A stretch of 64,000 nucleotides of DNA from Sphingobacterium sp. BN32 (GCF_030503615.1 NZ_CP129963.1:1736001-1800000); one strand, 5' to 3'. Numbered from the stretch's first letter, positions 1-8,428 are shown. Notes: generated by a model from the sequence alone, not told the origin. Numbers and translations are program-made.

Positions 1-1956
1 AAACACAAATTTTGGCTCTTTATAAACCGCTCTGGCGATGAGCATACGTTGTGTTTGTCCGCCGCTAAGTCCTAATCCTTCGTACCCTATTTTTGTATTG
101 TAGCTCAGGGGCAAGCTTTCGATAAAGTCTTTAATATTTGCGACTTCCACCGCTTGGCCCAATTTCGCTTTATCGACACTATCATCCCCTAAAGCAATAT
201 TATGGGCGATACTCTCATTGAAAATATATCCATCTTGCATAACAATTCCGCAGTTTGCTCGCCAAGTATGGACAGAGATATTCTTCAGCTCTGTTGGTCC
301 GATCTTTACTGTTCCCAAATCGGCATCATAAAACTTTGCCAATATCTTCATCAAGGTTGTTTTGCCACTTCCGCTAGCACCGACAATTGCGGTCGTTTTT
401 TCGAACGGAATGGTTAGGTTGAGCCCTTCGAATACCGATGTTTCTGAGCCTGTATAACGGAAAGAGACATTTTGCAATTGGATATCGCCATCCGGTAGGT
501 CTGTAAGTTTCGCTTGATCCAGCTGCTCCTCATCGTCTTTTTCATGTATCTCATTCAGACGCTCCAACGCGATTTTTGCATCCTGAAATTGACGGATAAA
601 GCTGACTAGCTGAATCAACGGCGTATTTAGCTGTCCGATAATGTATTGTACAGATAACATCATCCCCAGCGTTAATTTCCCTTCAACAACCAGACTCGCA
701 GCAATAAAGCTGATCAAGACGTCTTTTAATTGGCTAATAATGTTACCGCCGATTGTTTGCACTTGCTCCAATTTCAGAGCTTTGATCTTTATTCGGAATA
801 CTTTGATCTGAGTCCCCTCCCATTGCCAGCGTTTATAGTTCTCGGCATTGTTCATCTTGATTTCCTGCATACCATTGATCAGTTCCATCACCTGGCCCTG
901 TTCTTCCGATAGCTGGGAAAACTGCTTATAATCCAATTCTCGACGCTTTTTTAAGAAAAAAGTAATCCATAGCACATAGGCTAAAGCGCCAATGAAGAAA
1001 ACAAGGAATAGCTTATAGTTGTAAATTAGGAGCACTATTCCGAAAATGAGGAAGTTGATGAGTGAGAAAAGTGTCTGCAGTGAACTATTCGTCAACAGCT
1101 GCTCGATCCTGGAGTGGTCTCCAATTCGTTGCATAATATCCGCTGTTACGCGCGTATCAAAGAATTTAATAGGCAAACGCATTAGCTTGATAAAGAAGTC
1201 CGACACAATGGAAATGTTGATTCTCGACGATAAGTGCAGCAGTATCCAGGCTCGAATCATCTCAATACTCATCTGTCCTAAATACAGCATGATCTGCGCG
1301 AAAAGCACTAAGTAAATGAAATTCAGATCCTGATTCTGAATACCGATATCGACGATACTCTGTGTCAGAAATGGAAGTACGAGCGCGAGCAAACTTCCGC
1401 CAATTAGCCCGATGGCTAACTGAACAATATATTTTCTATATTTTGAAAGGTAGTGTTTAAGGTATTTATAGATTGAAAATTTCTTATCCGTATTCTCTTC
1501 AACCTCGTCAAAACGCGGCGTTGTCTCCAGTACCAGCGCAATACCCTCTTCTGTCGTTTCATTGGCGCCTTTACCAATCCAAGCTTCCAGAAATTCTTCT
1601 TTCTTGTAGGTTATTAAGCCATAGCTCGGGTCGGAAATATAGACTTTATAATCATTTCCGGTCTTCTCCACTTTATAAACGACCACAAAATGTTGCTTTC
1701 TCCAAAAGACAACACATGGCATTGGTACATCTTCAAAAAGTGTATTAAAGTCAATCTTTACCGCTAATGTCTTGAATCCGATCGCTTCCGCTGCACGGCT
1801 AAGTCCCATTAGACTGGAGCCTTCTCGCGTGGTTTCTGAAAGATCACGCAACATTTGTAATGAAAGCGATTTACCGTAATGCTTGCTGATAATTCGCAAA
1901 CAAGTCGGGCCACAGTCCTTCGCATCAGGTTGCTTATAAAACGGAAACTTTGCCAT
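1..1956 (-). CDS. C39 peptidase-containing ABC exporter (3' end outside window)
   Basis: Bacteriocin-type exporter that should cut the double-glycine leader from the precursors encoded nearby and pump the core peptide across the inner membrane. Translated on the minus strand from ATG at 1956, it begins with a C39 peptidase domain: catalytic Cys in DCGPTCLR near residue 15, His in KQHFVVVYKV near 87, Asp in DPSYG. A transmembrane exporter domain follows, then an ATPase domain with Walker A (VGASGSGKTT), a Q-loop (VMQDGYIF) and the ABC signature (LSGGQTQRM). The window ends before Walker B, so about 80-100 residues are missing. It starts one base after the maturase stop, so it is the last visible gene of the same operon. 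Exporter identity is secure; the substrate is inferred from context. Confidence 0.93.
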   Translation of the reverse strand, partial: MAKFPFYKQPDAKDCGPTCLRIISKHYGKSLSLQMLRDLSETTREGSSLMGLSRAAEAIGFKTLAVKIDFNTLFEDVPMPCVVFWRKQHFVVVYKVEKTGNDYKVYISDPSYGLITYKKEEFLEAWIGKGANETTEEGIALVLETTPRFDEVEENTDKKFSIYKYLKHYLSKYRKYIVQLAIGLIGGSLLALVLPFLTQSIVDIGIQNQDLNFIYLVLFAQIMLYLGQMSIEMIRAWILLHLSSRINISIVSDFFIKLMRLPIKFFDTRVTADIMQRIGDHSRIEQLLTNSSLQTLFSLINFLIFGIVLLIYNYKLFLVFFIGALAYVLWITFFLKKRRELDYKQFSQLSEEQGQVMELINGMQEIKMNNAENYKRWQWEGTQIKVFRIKIKALKLEQVQTIGGNIISQLKDVLISFIAASLVVEGKLTLGMMLSVQYIIGQLNTPLIQLVSFIRQFQDAKIALERLNEIHEKDDEEQLDQAKLTDLPDGDIQLQNVSFRYTGSETSVFEGLNLTIPFEKTTAIVGASGSGKTTLMKILAKFYDADLGTVKIGPTELKNISVHTWRANCGIVMQDGYIFNESIAHNIALGDDSVDKAKLGQAVEVANIKDFIESLPLSYNTKIGYEGLGLSGGQTQRMLIARAVYKEPKFVF

Positions 1957-1957
1957 C

Positions 1958-3049
1958 TTACCCTTTATCGATTAAATCTTCCATTTGATAGTAAGCGACA
2001 GCATGTTGTTTCAAGGGATTCTGCGACCAATCTTCCCAGGAATTTTGATAAGGATCATAGCCACATTTCAGCGGTTTCGATCTGTCGCGACCATCTTGAT
2101 CGATATGTGTTCGTTCTGTGAAAGCTCTACAATCCGTGCAGATATGACGAAATTCGCAATCTTTGCAAACCTCAATACTGTCTTTATTGATAAACCAATC
2201 CTTCCTAAAGCTTGGATTAGCAAGAATGTCTGCTAAAGATGTGCTTAAGAAATGGCCATAATTTTCTTTCATGGATGGACAGTTCTTTATAAAGCCATCT
2301 TTGTCTATTGCTAATTTTCTATTTAGGCAAGTATTGTGGAGCTGACTCTCGGAAAACAGCTCTATGCTGGTGCTGAAATACGAAGGCTGAATGACCCCAC
2401 ATTGCAGGTTTGAGTGCAAACTGCTTTCACTGAAGACGATTGAAGCAGAGTCTCTGAACAACTTTATCTGCTTTGTTTTCGGTGCTCCATGAAGTACTAC
2501 GGTATTGAGCCTGTAATCTGTCTCCATCAAATCTTTAATCCGCTTTTCTGTGTATTCGTTTGCCCAGGCACTAATCAATTTGATAGACAATACCTTGCTA
2601 TACTTAAATAAGGCAAGTAACTCAACTGTTTCTGAAAAAGGTATCGGTTCGTAGCTTCTCAACTCGACCGCTGATAAATTCAACGCCAGTAAATCCTGAA
2701 TAAAAGCGACATCATATGCCGTTCCAGGCTTAATCTCTAGAATAACATTTGTGATTTCGGAGAAGGCGTCCCATTCCAAAGACAAGGGTACCAGTTCTCT
2801 GATGATATTGTCGTCTAGAAAGCCCATATCCATTTTCAATACAAAATTGATATAAGACTGTATTGTTGCTTTGTTTTCTGCACCGAAGTTTTCTATCGTT
2901 TCTTCTACCGAATGGTCGCCTAGAAATAGCAGCACTTCGGCCATGTCGTTCGGAATTTGATAGTATTTTCTAAGTTGCAAATCGCAGAGCAGCGACATGC
3001 TCGCTCCTTTGACCAGTTTGCAATTTGCGAAGATATTGAGATAGCCCAT
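1958..3049 (-). CDS. SPASM-domain peptide maturase of the grasp-with-spasm type
   Basis: 363-residue protein resembling the SPASM-domain partner of Bacteroidota grasp-with-spasm peptide systems. The C-terminal third carries the cysteine pattern of a SPASM domain, which binds auxiliary Fe-S clusters: LQCGVIQ, TCLNRK, KNCPS, then CKDC, HICTDC and LKCGYD. No CxxxCxxC radical-SAM motif is visible in the N-terminal half, which has only two isolated cysteines (10 and 22). Either the protein does not bind SAM in the usual way, or it acts as a scaffold or recognition protein. It lies between a 59-aa ORF (2-nt gap) and the exporter (1-nt gap), in one operon. Family assignment is by overall resemblance and context, not by a profile search. 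Confidence 0.82.
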   Translation of the reverse strand: MGYLNIFANCKLVKGASMSLLCDLQLRKYYQIPNDMAEVLLFLGDHSVEETIENFGAENKATIQSYINFVLKMDMGFLDDNIIRELVPLSLEWDAFSEITNVILEIKPGTAYDVAFIQDLLALNLSAVELRSYEPIPFSETVELLALFKYSKVLSIKLISAWANEYTEKRIKDLMETDYRLNTVVLHGAPKTKQIKLFRDSASIVFSESSLHSNLQCGVIQPSYFSTSIELFSESQLHNTCLNRKLAIDKDGFIKNCPSMKENYGHFLSTSLADILANPSFRKDWFINKDSIEVCKDCEFRHICTDCRAFTERTHIDQDGRDRSKPLKCGYDPYQNSWEDWSQNPLKQHAVAYYQMEDLIDKG

Positions 3050-3051
3050 AA

Positions 3052-3231
3052 CTAGAGTTTTGAAACTGGTTTGTAATAACTAATCACTCGATAGCCTTTG
3101 GAATTAATGTCTTTGGCTTCTTCTAATTTATATGGGCTCTTGTCCAAATCCATTTGATCTCTTTCCAGAAAATAGATTGAAAGCGGAAGACCATCCATTT
3201 TTTTTAGTTTTTTAATAAATCTATGCTTCAT
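3052..3231 (-). CDS. 59-aa small protein between ATP-grasp and SPASM genes
   Basis: Short ORF whose ATG lies inside the last codons of the ATP-grasp gene (11-nt overlap) and whose TAG is 2 nt before the maturase ATG. This is the spacing expected of a translationally coupled operon member. The protein starts MKHRFIKKLKKMDG and contains LPLSIYFLERDQMD, SPYKLEEAKDI and a C-terminal GYRVISYYKPVSKL. It has no cysteine, no signal peptide and no membrane helix, and begins strongly basic. It lacks the GG leader of the precursors, so it is not a fourth precursor of the same kind. No function is recognised; a small accessory or recognition protein for the maturation complex is possible. Confidence 0.7.
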   Translation of the reverse strand: MKHRFIKKLKKMDGLPLSIYFLERDQMDLDKSPYKLEEAKDINSKGYRVISYYKPVSKL

Positions 3232-4183
3232 GGGAAATCTTCTTTTTAAATATTAATGCCATTTCTCGTTCTAAAAAGTAGTTGCAAGGATGAGAAACCA
3301 TGCCAAATTGCCCCTCCGGATTGATCTCTAGGAAGACGTAATCACCTTCCGGCGTAAGGATCAGGTCGATAGAGCCTGTATTGAATCCTAAACCTTTCAT
3401 CAGGGTATCCAGCTTGCGCTCTATGCCTTGTGGTAATTGATAAGGAACGGTTCTATTTGGGCGTTGATGGTCGTAGTTACGGAAATCGGTTTTTGTGTTC
3501 TTATTATTTTGCGAATAGATGGCCATAGAATAGAATTTGCCATAAAGGTAGAATACCCTGATTTCCATCTTCTTTTCGATCGCTTGCTGCACTAACGATG
3601 GAAAGAATTGCTGAGGAACATATTTCAACGTCTTCTCATCAATTACCTTCGACAACATGTTATAGTGCGCATCACCCTCATCCTGTAAGTAAATCACTTC
3701 ACTAAGCGGTTTTAGAATAAGTTTTTTATAGGTAGCAAGAAATGCCTCAAGAGCAAGCTTGCTGGTCATGACCTCTGTCTTTGGAATTAAAAGACCTTTT
3801 TCTTCGGCAGCCTGCAATACATGTAGCTTATTAATCCTGTTGAATACAAAAGGATCGCTCACCCATTTATCCAGTTCGATCTTCTCAAGGATATAGAAGA
3901 ATAAGGCTTTAAATTCTGAGTTTAGGAAGTCACGAAGTGTTCTCTCATTCTCAAAATGAGGGGTTCGGAAACTGTATTCGAGATTCGGAAACTTATGAAT
4001 GCGACGTCTATACCATACCAATGCATAGTCATCATTTTGCGGCAATTCGGACAAACTGTTTATAACAAACAGATCCTCTCCATTTAAACGTTTGTATGGA
4101 GTGGCATAATACCCCAACCACTTACAAAGGTAATCTGTAGAGGTTTCAAAACTGGCCTGGCTTATGATTAATACTTTGCTCAT
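3221..4183 (-). CDS. ATP-grasp peptide ligase of the grasp-with-spasm type
   Basis: ATP-grasp ligase of the graspetide type, expected to join Asp/Glu side chains of the core peptide to Ser/Thr or Lys side chains. The start MSKVLIISQASFE at 4183 is preferred; the frame stays open to 4231 with an unconvincing extension. Features seen: N-terminal pre-ATP-grasp region with YALVWYRRR, a central nucleotide-binding region with KLILKPLSEVIYLQDEG (lysine and glycine-rich loop), EIRVFYLYGKFYSMAIY, and the C-terminal metal-binding DLILTPEGDYVFLEINPEGQ with its typical LEINPEGQ ending. Its length of 320 residues fits the family. It is the first gene of the enzyme/export operon, downstream of a direct-repeat regulatory candidate at 4303-4332. 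Confidence 0.88.
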   Translation of the reverse strand: MSKVLIISQASFETSTDYLCKWLGYYATPYKRLNGEDLFVINSLSELPQNDDYALVWYRRRIHKFPNLEYSFRTPHFENERTLRDFLNSEFKALFFYILEKIELDKWVSDPFVFNRINKLHVLQAAEEKGLLIPKTEVMTSKLALEAFLATYKKLILKPLSEVIYLQDEGDAHYNMLSKVIDEKTLKYVPQQFFPSLVQQAIEKKMEIRVFYLYGKFYSMAIYSQNNKNTKTDFRNYDHQRPNRTVPYQLPQGIERKLDTLMKGLGFNTGSIDLILTPEGDYVFLEINPEGQFGMVSHPCNYFLEREMALIFKKKISHEA

Positions 4184-4302
4184 TCTTCCTTCATTAGTAT
4201 GATCACCTTCAGATATTTCTGCAGGAATCACTTTACTGTGTGAAAATAGAATAATAGCAATTCAAAAAAACGCGGGTTAAATAAGATGCTAACTGTCAAT
4301 CA

Positions 4303-4332
4303 ATATTCGTAGGCTTTGAAAGTATATTCGTA
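4303..4332 (-). promoter_or_regulatory. Direct-repeat LytTR-type site upstream of the enzyme operon
   Basis: Two identical 9-mers, atattcgta on the plus strand, start at 4303 and 4324, exactly 21 nt apart with a 12-nt spacer. LytTR regulators bind paired 9-nt direct repeats on one DNA face with this kind of spacing. The same layout occurs at 5433-5462 and 8298-8327. The site is about 120 nt upstream of the ATP-grasp start. Binding by the adjacent LytTR regulator is inferred. Confidence 0.55.
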
Positions 4333-4339
4333 ATACGGA

Positions 4340-4595
4340 TTAGTAGTTAGTATCTAGATATAAGACATTAGATTTTAGACATTAGAGTATTTTCTGAACC
4401 GTTGGTTTTGAAAGGGAATTTTGTGTTGTCTTTGAACCAAGAAAGGAAGGATGAAAGGATTACCAAGATCCTGTCAATCTTTGCATCCTTTTTTTCCTGG
4501 TTCAGACAAGCGCTCATACTTTTATATCTTACATCTATGTTCTAATATCTTATCCCCCCTTAGGTCTTTATACTAAATACTAACTACTAAATACT
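4340..4595. repeat. Composite intergenic inverted-repeat element
   Basis: Nested imperfect inverted repeat filling the gap between precursor and enzyme operons. The outer arms are a TAGTAGTTAG-type array (from 4340) against ACTAACTACTAAATACTA (to 4595). The middle arms are ATTAGA-rich (4352-4386) against their complement (4522-4553). The inner arms are gaaccaagaaaggaaggatg (4434) against its near complement ending cctggttc (4504). All three modules recur elsewhere in the window. No ORF is supported inside. Confidence 0.75.
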
Positions 4596-4596
4596 A

Positions 4597-4634
4597 GTAA
4601 AAAGATAAAGGAGCTGCCCATAATGGACAGCTCC
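4597..4634 (-). terminator. Terminator after the precursor operon
   Basis: On the minus strand a 10-bp stem (ggagctgtcc against gggcagctcc, one mismatch, 5-nt loop) is followed by a T-rich tract. It lies 24 nt after the stop of the third precursor. It should end or attenuate precursor transcripts before the enzyme genes. Confidence 0.8.
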
Positions 4635-4658
4635 CTTAAACTAGCTGATTGCAAATTA

Positions 4659-4850
4659 TTACTTTGTATCAGGAGCATGGTCACAAGTATAGTGCTCTGC
4701 TAAGCGACCTTTTGTAGGTCTGTGCTCTGTTGTTGGAACTGAACCTCCGTCTACTACATCTACTGAGAAATCAACGAAGATGCCTGCGCCGCCCTTAACT
4801 TGCTCAGTATTTGCAAGTTTGTTTGCATTTAATTTTTCTAACTTTTTCAT
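4659..4850 (-). CDS. RiPP precursor peptide 3
   Basis: 63-residue precursor. The leader MKKLEKLNANKLANTEQVKGG (21 aa) matches the other two precursors nearly position for position and ends in the double glycine expected to be cut by the C39 peptidase of the exporter. The core begins AGIFVDFSVDVV and has DGGSVPTT (34-41), then RLAEHYTCD (49-57) with a single Cys56. The core is rich in Asp, Glu, Thr and Ser, the donors and acceptors of ester links in graspetides. It is the last of three tandem precursor genes and is followed by a terminator. The final structure is unknown. Confidence 0.88.
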   Translation of the reverse strand: MKKLEKLNANKLANTEQVKGGAGIFVDFSVDVVDGGSVPTTEHRPTKGRLAEHYTCDHAPDTK

Positions 4851-4896
4851 AGAAAATAAATTTTATAAGTGTAAGTATTTTGTTTATTCGTTTTAA

Positions 4897-5088
4897 TTAT
4901 GGTCTTGTGCAACCGTCGTCGATATGGTCAGCAACTGATGAATCTCCGAAAAGTTCATTTGAACTACTTCTTGTCGGAAGAACGCCATTGTCGATACCAT
5001 TTGATAAGCCGCGTCCGCCAAGAATGCCACCTTTAACTTGGTTCGTGTTAACCAATTTGCTTTGTTTCAATTTTTCTAATTTTTTCAT
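4897..5088 (-). CDS. RiPP precursor peptide 2
   Basis: 63-residue precursor starting MKKLEKLKQSKLVNTNQVKGG; the GG at residues 20-21 marks the predicted cleavage point. The core carries DNGVLPT (33-39), a serine run (41-43), VADHIDD (52-58) and a single Cys60 near the C-terminus. The ATG at 5088 is chosen because it aligns exactly with the starts of the other two precursors. The longer open frame to 5175 only reads through the CA microsatellite as a His-Thr tract. A 73-nt spacer, mostly microsatellite, separates it from precursor 1 upstream, so its translation may depend on repeat length. Confidence 0.88.
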   Translation of the reverse strand: MKKLEKLKQSKLVNTNQVKGGILGGRGLSNGIDNGVLPTRSSSNELFGDSSVADHIDDGCTRP

Positions 5089-5101
5089 GGTTTTGTTAGT
5101 A

Positions 5102-5154
<53 letters not shown>

Positions 5155-5161
5155 ACTACTG

Positions 5162-5350
5162 TTATAAATCGACATAGTCTCTCCAGTTGTCAGCCACTAC
5201 ATAGCCCGTGCTTTTATTGCATGTCGGATCAACGCCACCAGTGACAATACCTGTATCATTACTAAAGCTTGATTGGAGTCCAATCGATCCACCTTTGATA
5301 TTGGCTGTCGCTAATATTTTTTTGGTCTCAATTTTCTCTAATTTTTTCAT
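5162..5350 (-). CDS. RiPP precursor peptide 1
   Basis: 62-residue precursor, first gene of the precursor operon. The ATG at 5350 is chosen because it aligns with the other leaders; an extension to 5380 is open but unaligned. The leader is MKKLEKIETKKILATANIKGG with GG at 20-21. The core contains TGGVDPT (37-43) followed by the only cysteine (Cys44), then VVADNWRD (51-58) and ends DYVDL. Two blocks are shared with the sister peptides: [TD][GN]GxxPT and A[DE][HN]. A putative direct-repeat regulator site lies 83-112 nt upstream. The product class is inferred from the neighbouring ATP-grasp and SPASM genes. Confidence 0.88.
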   Translation of the reverse strand: MKKLEKIETKKILATANIKGGSIGLQSSFSNDTGIVTGGVDPTCNKSTGYVVADNWRDYVDL

Positions 5351-5432
5351 CTCTGACTTGTTTGTTGATTTAAATATCAAGGAATATTTTAAAGATTTTC
5401 GTGCGATTAAAGATTGGTGCCTATATAAATCA

Positions 5433-5462
5433 ATAAGCGTTGAGTTTTGGAAAATATTCGAT
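5433..5462 (-). promoter_or_regulatory. Direct-repeat LytTR-type site upstream of precursors
   Basis: Half-site atattcgat at 5454 and a weaker ataagcgtt at 5433 (six of nine positions shared) start 21 nt apart, matching the pairs at 4303-4332 and 8298-8327. It lies between the terminator of the response-regulator operon and the first precursor. Confidence is lower because of the degenerate second half-site. Confidence 0.42.
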
Positions 5463-5502
5463 TTTCGAAAGATGTAGGATCAGAATAAAAGGTCCATAAA
5501 AC

Positions 5503-5527
5503 ACAAAAAACGCACTGGAAAGTGCGT
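5503..5527 (-). terminator. Terminator of the kinase/regulator operon
   Basis: Perfect 7-bp stem acgcact/agtgcgt with a 4-nt loop at 5510-5527, followed on the minus strand by six Ts. It is located 31 nt after the response-regulator stop and separates that operon from the precursors. Confidence 0.88.
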
Positions 5528-5557
5528 TTAAACAACTAAAAATTAAAATCAACAGTA

Positions 5558-6298
5558 CTAGGTAAGTCTTTCGATAAACTGCATGATGGCTTCTCGCTTT
5601 CGGTTAGAAACCGGAATTTTCTTTCCATCTCGCATTTCCAATTGTCCGTCCTTATAGTATTTATGGATAAAATGAGAGTTAATTAGATACGATTGATGAC
5701 AGCGAATAAATTGTTCTGGAGGTAACATGGCTTCAAAGTGCTTGATTACCTTAGAAACCATTAGACTGACACCATCTTTGAGGTTAAACGTTGTATAGCC
5801 CTTATCACTATAACAATACAGTATGTCTTCCACATTTACGATTTGAGTAAACTCAAAAGTTCTTAAGGCAATCTTTTTAGGGATAGAGGGATGCTTCAGA
5901 TGATTTTCAGCAATCTTAAGTTGCAGTTGGTTGAACTTAAATTCTGACGTTTTCTTATAGCACTGCTCAATCTTCTCAACTAGGAGATTCGGGTCTATTG
6001 GTTTTGTTAGGTAGCCAATGGCGCCGAGGTTTAAGGCTTCCATTGCGTATTGATTGAATGCGGTGATAAAGATAATGTGGGTATCCAGATTAAGGTTTGC
6101 AAGCAACTCTAGACTAATTCCATCTTTGAGTTGAATATCGGAAAGAATAAGATCAGGAGATTCTTTGGGAATTTCTATTTGCGCCTTCTTTACAGAAGCT
6201 GCGGAACCCAGCACAGTGACATAAGGAATTTCATCGAGGATGGTACGGATGTATCGGAGTATGTTTTCCTCATCTTCAAGTATATAGATCTTCAGCAT
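5558..6298 (-). CDS. LytTR-family response regulator
   Basis: 246-residue two-component regulator. The N-terminal receiver domain (about 1-120) has the acidic pocket (LEDEEN near 7-12), phospho-acceptor Asp in LILSDIQLKDG near residue 55, Thr in FITAFN and Lys in YLTKPIDP. The C-terminal LytTR DNA-binding domain (about 140-246) includes NVEDILYCYSDKGYTTF and FIRCHQSYLINSHFI. It starts 3 nt after the histidine-kinase stop, so the two are co-expressed and probably cognate. Its position directly upstream of the precursor genes, and paired direct repeats at three local promoters, suggest it regulates the peptide locus; that role is inferred. Confidence 0.94.
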   Translation of the reverse strand: MLKIYILEDEENILRYIRTILDEIPYVTVLGSAASVKKAQIEIPKESPDLILSDIQLKDGISLELLANLNLDTHIIFITAFNQYAMEALNLGAIGYLTKPIDPNLLVEKIEQCYKKTSEFKFNQLQLKIAENHLKHPSIPKKIALRTFEFTQIVNVEDILYCYSDKGYTTFNLKDGVSLMVSKVIKHFEAMLPPEQFIRCHQSYLINSHFIHKYYKDGQLEMRDGKKIPVSNRKREAIMQFIERLT

Positions 6299-6301
6299 AT
6301 T

Positions 6302-8257
6302 TTAATCAAAAAATAAGGTTAATGGTATATATATTTCAACTTTATATCCAGAGCCATCGGTTCTGAAATTTGGAAAAGTCTTTAAGCCAGCAGTCTTGAT
6401 ATCCTTACCATAAAGCAATTCAATACGTTCCTGCGTGATAATATGGGATAGAGATTCCTTTTCAAAATTTTTGACGGATTCTTCTGTCGCCCCTTTTCCA
6501 TTGTCGGTGATTTCGATATGTAAGGTCCGGTCATCCTGATAGAACTTCACTTGTAAACAGCCTTGACGATCGAGGTTCATTAAACCGTGTTCAATAGCAT
6601 TTTCAACAAATGGCTGAATTAGCATGGGCGGAATTAGGATATTATCTATATCCAAATCAGTAGAATCTACTTTGAAATCGAAAGAATGACTAAATCGCAT
6701 CTGTTGTAAATTGACGTAGTTCTGCAAACTTTTGATTTCTTTTTCTAAAGGGATGAAGTCTTTTCGATTCAGCTCGAGCATATCTCTGATTACTCTTGTC
6801 AAGGTGATCAGATATTGGTTGGCTTCTTGCTTTTGGTTGGTACTGATGAGGCCTTGTAGGTTTGCGATGGAATTATAGATGAAATGAGGGTTCAACTGAT
6901 TTTGCCTATTTTTTTGCTCTAAGAGAAGCTGTTTATTTTCTAGCAGCAATTTATCATGCCGCGCTTTAAAGAGCTTCTGCTTGTAGAAATTGAACAGAAA
7001 GAAGCCTAGCAGAGCGAGTAAAGCAATTGATATACTGAAGGTCCAACGTTGCTGTAAGATCAATTTGTCGTTTAATTCATTATTGGTCTGCAGCGATTGG
7101 ATAGCTTCGTCTTTCCTTTCGGCATCATAGCGCGCTGTCAGTTCCGCAATTTCAGTCTTCTGAATAAGTTCAGTCGCTTCTTTAAAAGCTTCATTTTCCT
7201 TTTTGCTGTAATCGAAAGCTCGTTTGAAATCACCTTTCATGGCATATGATGCACTATATACGAGGTAAGTTCCTGCCAAATCCTTGGTGTTATTTTTTTG
7301 AATCGAATCCAATTTAACACCTTGGTTCAGATAGAAAATTGCGGAATCCGGCTGACCGTTGGCGAGAAATAATTCTGCAAAGTTAAGATAGCGTTTTATC
7401 GCATTGTACCTTTTCGTCTCATTGGCAAATTGAAAGTAAACCCTCGCCTTCTCTATTGCTTCTTGCGTCCTGCCCGTCCGTTTAAGCCATTGCGCTTCGA
7501 AGTCGTAGGATCGCATCAGCGCAAGTGTATCATTTAATGCGATGGCTAAGGATTGACAGCTATCTAAAAACTCCTTCGTTTTGACCTTGTCGTTGTAATT
7601 TAATGAGAGCATGAAACGTATATCGTAATACATTTGCCTAAATCTGGGATGATGCGGATAAGGATAATTCCGCTTCAGCAATTCTACATGTTTCAATGAA
7701 TTTTCTGTATCCCCATTGACATAATAGGACATTGCTAAAAGGTTGTCTAGCTCATATATAAATATGGAATTAAGCTTTTCGGCTTCTGAACGCGCTTCAA
7801 TCAATTGTTTTAATACGGCCGATGGGTTGAGATCTCGATCGTTGGATTTACTTTTCAACAATATCAACTGTTGAAGAACCCATTCTTCAGGCTTTGATTT
7901 AGGGATATCGATAGCTTCTACAATTTTGACGAGTGTATCATTTTTAAAACCATAGTTTAATTTCCCGACTTTCGTAATCCAATAATATATGTTATCTCTA
8001 TAACCTTCTGTTCGCTCATAGGCTTTCAGCAGGGTGTCTGCGTCCGCTTCTCTGGATTCGATTGAAAGGGTAAAATATTTTAGGAACTCTCGCTTGGCGA
8101 CGCTATCCAATCGTTGTTGCTCGTTCATTGATACACCATTGCTTTGATCGGTATGACAGGCATTGATCATCAACGAGACGGTCGAGATCACTGCGATCCA
8201 TAGTACCATTGGGCGTATGAGAAAGGTGCGAACGGTCGGATTTTGGTTCATAAACAT
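6302..8257 (-). CDS. TPR-containing LytS-like sensor histidine kinase
   Basis: 651-residue sensor. The N-terminus has a hydrophobic signal ending in a lipobox-like SLMINAC (Cys34), so the sensor part is probably outside the inner membrane. It is followed by a helical TPR-like region (about 60-390) and one membrane helix near 405-425 (SISIALLALLGFFLFNF). A coiled coil leads to a His_kinase domain: phospho-acceptor His in NPHFIYNSI, then QPFVENAIEHG and DNGKGAT of the ATPase domain. This architecture is common in Bacteroidota LytTR systems. The stimulus is unknown; a secreted peptide is plausible given the adjacent RiPP genes. ATG at 8251 is an alternative start. Confidence 0.92.
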   Translation of the reverse strand: MFMNQNPTVRTFLIRPMVLWIAVISTVSLMINACHTDQSNGVSMNEQQRLDSVAKREFLKYFTLSIESREADADTLLKAYERTEGYRDNIYYWITKVGKLNYGFKNDTLVKIVEAIDIPKSKPEEWVLQQLILLKSKSNDRDLNPSAVLKQLIEARSEAEKLNSIFIYELDNLLAMSYYVNGDTENSLKHVELLKRNYPYPHHPRFRQMYYDIRFMLSLNYNDKVKTKEFLDSCQSLAIALNDTLALMRSYDFEAQWLKRTGRTQEAIEKARVYFQFANETKRYNAIKRYLNFAELFLANGQPDSAIFYLNQGVKLDSIQKNNTKDLAGTYLVYSASYAMKGDFKRAFDYSKKENEAFKEATELIQKTEIAELTARYDAERKDEAIQSLQTNNELNDKLILQQRWTFSISIALLALLGFFLFNFYKQKLFKARHDKLLLENKQLLLEQKNRQNQLNPHFIYNSIANLQGLISTNQKQEANQYLITLTRVIRDMLELNRKDFIPLEKEIKSLQNYVNLQQMRFSHSFDFKVDSTDLDIDNILIPPMLIQPFVENAIEHGLMNLDRQGCLQVKFYQDDRTLHIEITDNGKGATEESVKNFEKESLSHIITQERIELLYGKDIKTAGLKTFPNFRTDGSGYKVEIYIPLTLFFD

Positions 8258-8297
8258 AAAAATGATTTATTAAAACATACTAAACGGAGTTAATTCG

Positions 8298-8327
8298 ATA
8301 TTCGACAGTCCTCAGTCCATATTCGAC
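8298..8327 (-). promoter_or_regulatory. Direct-repeat LytTR-type site upstream of the histidine kinase
   Basis: Two identical 9-mers atattcgac (plus strand) start at 8298 and 8319, 21 nt apart with a 12-nt spacer, 41-70 nt upstream of the kinase ORF. The layout is the same as upstream of the enzyme operon and suggests autoregulation. Confidence 0.55.
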
Positions 8328-8428
8328 GATACAGCAGCCATATTTCAGAGAATAAGTTACTCAAGTACGATGCTTGTAAATTGCGATAGCTACTAGAAGT
8401 GCTAGTTTCAGGTTGGCCCCGTTAGTGT

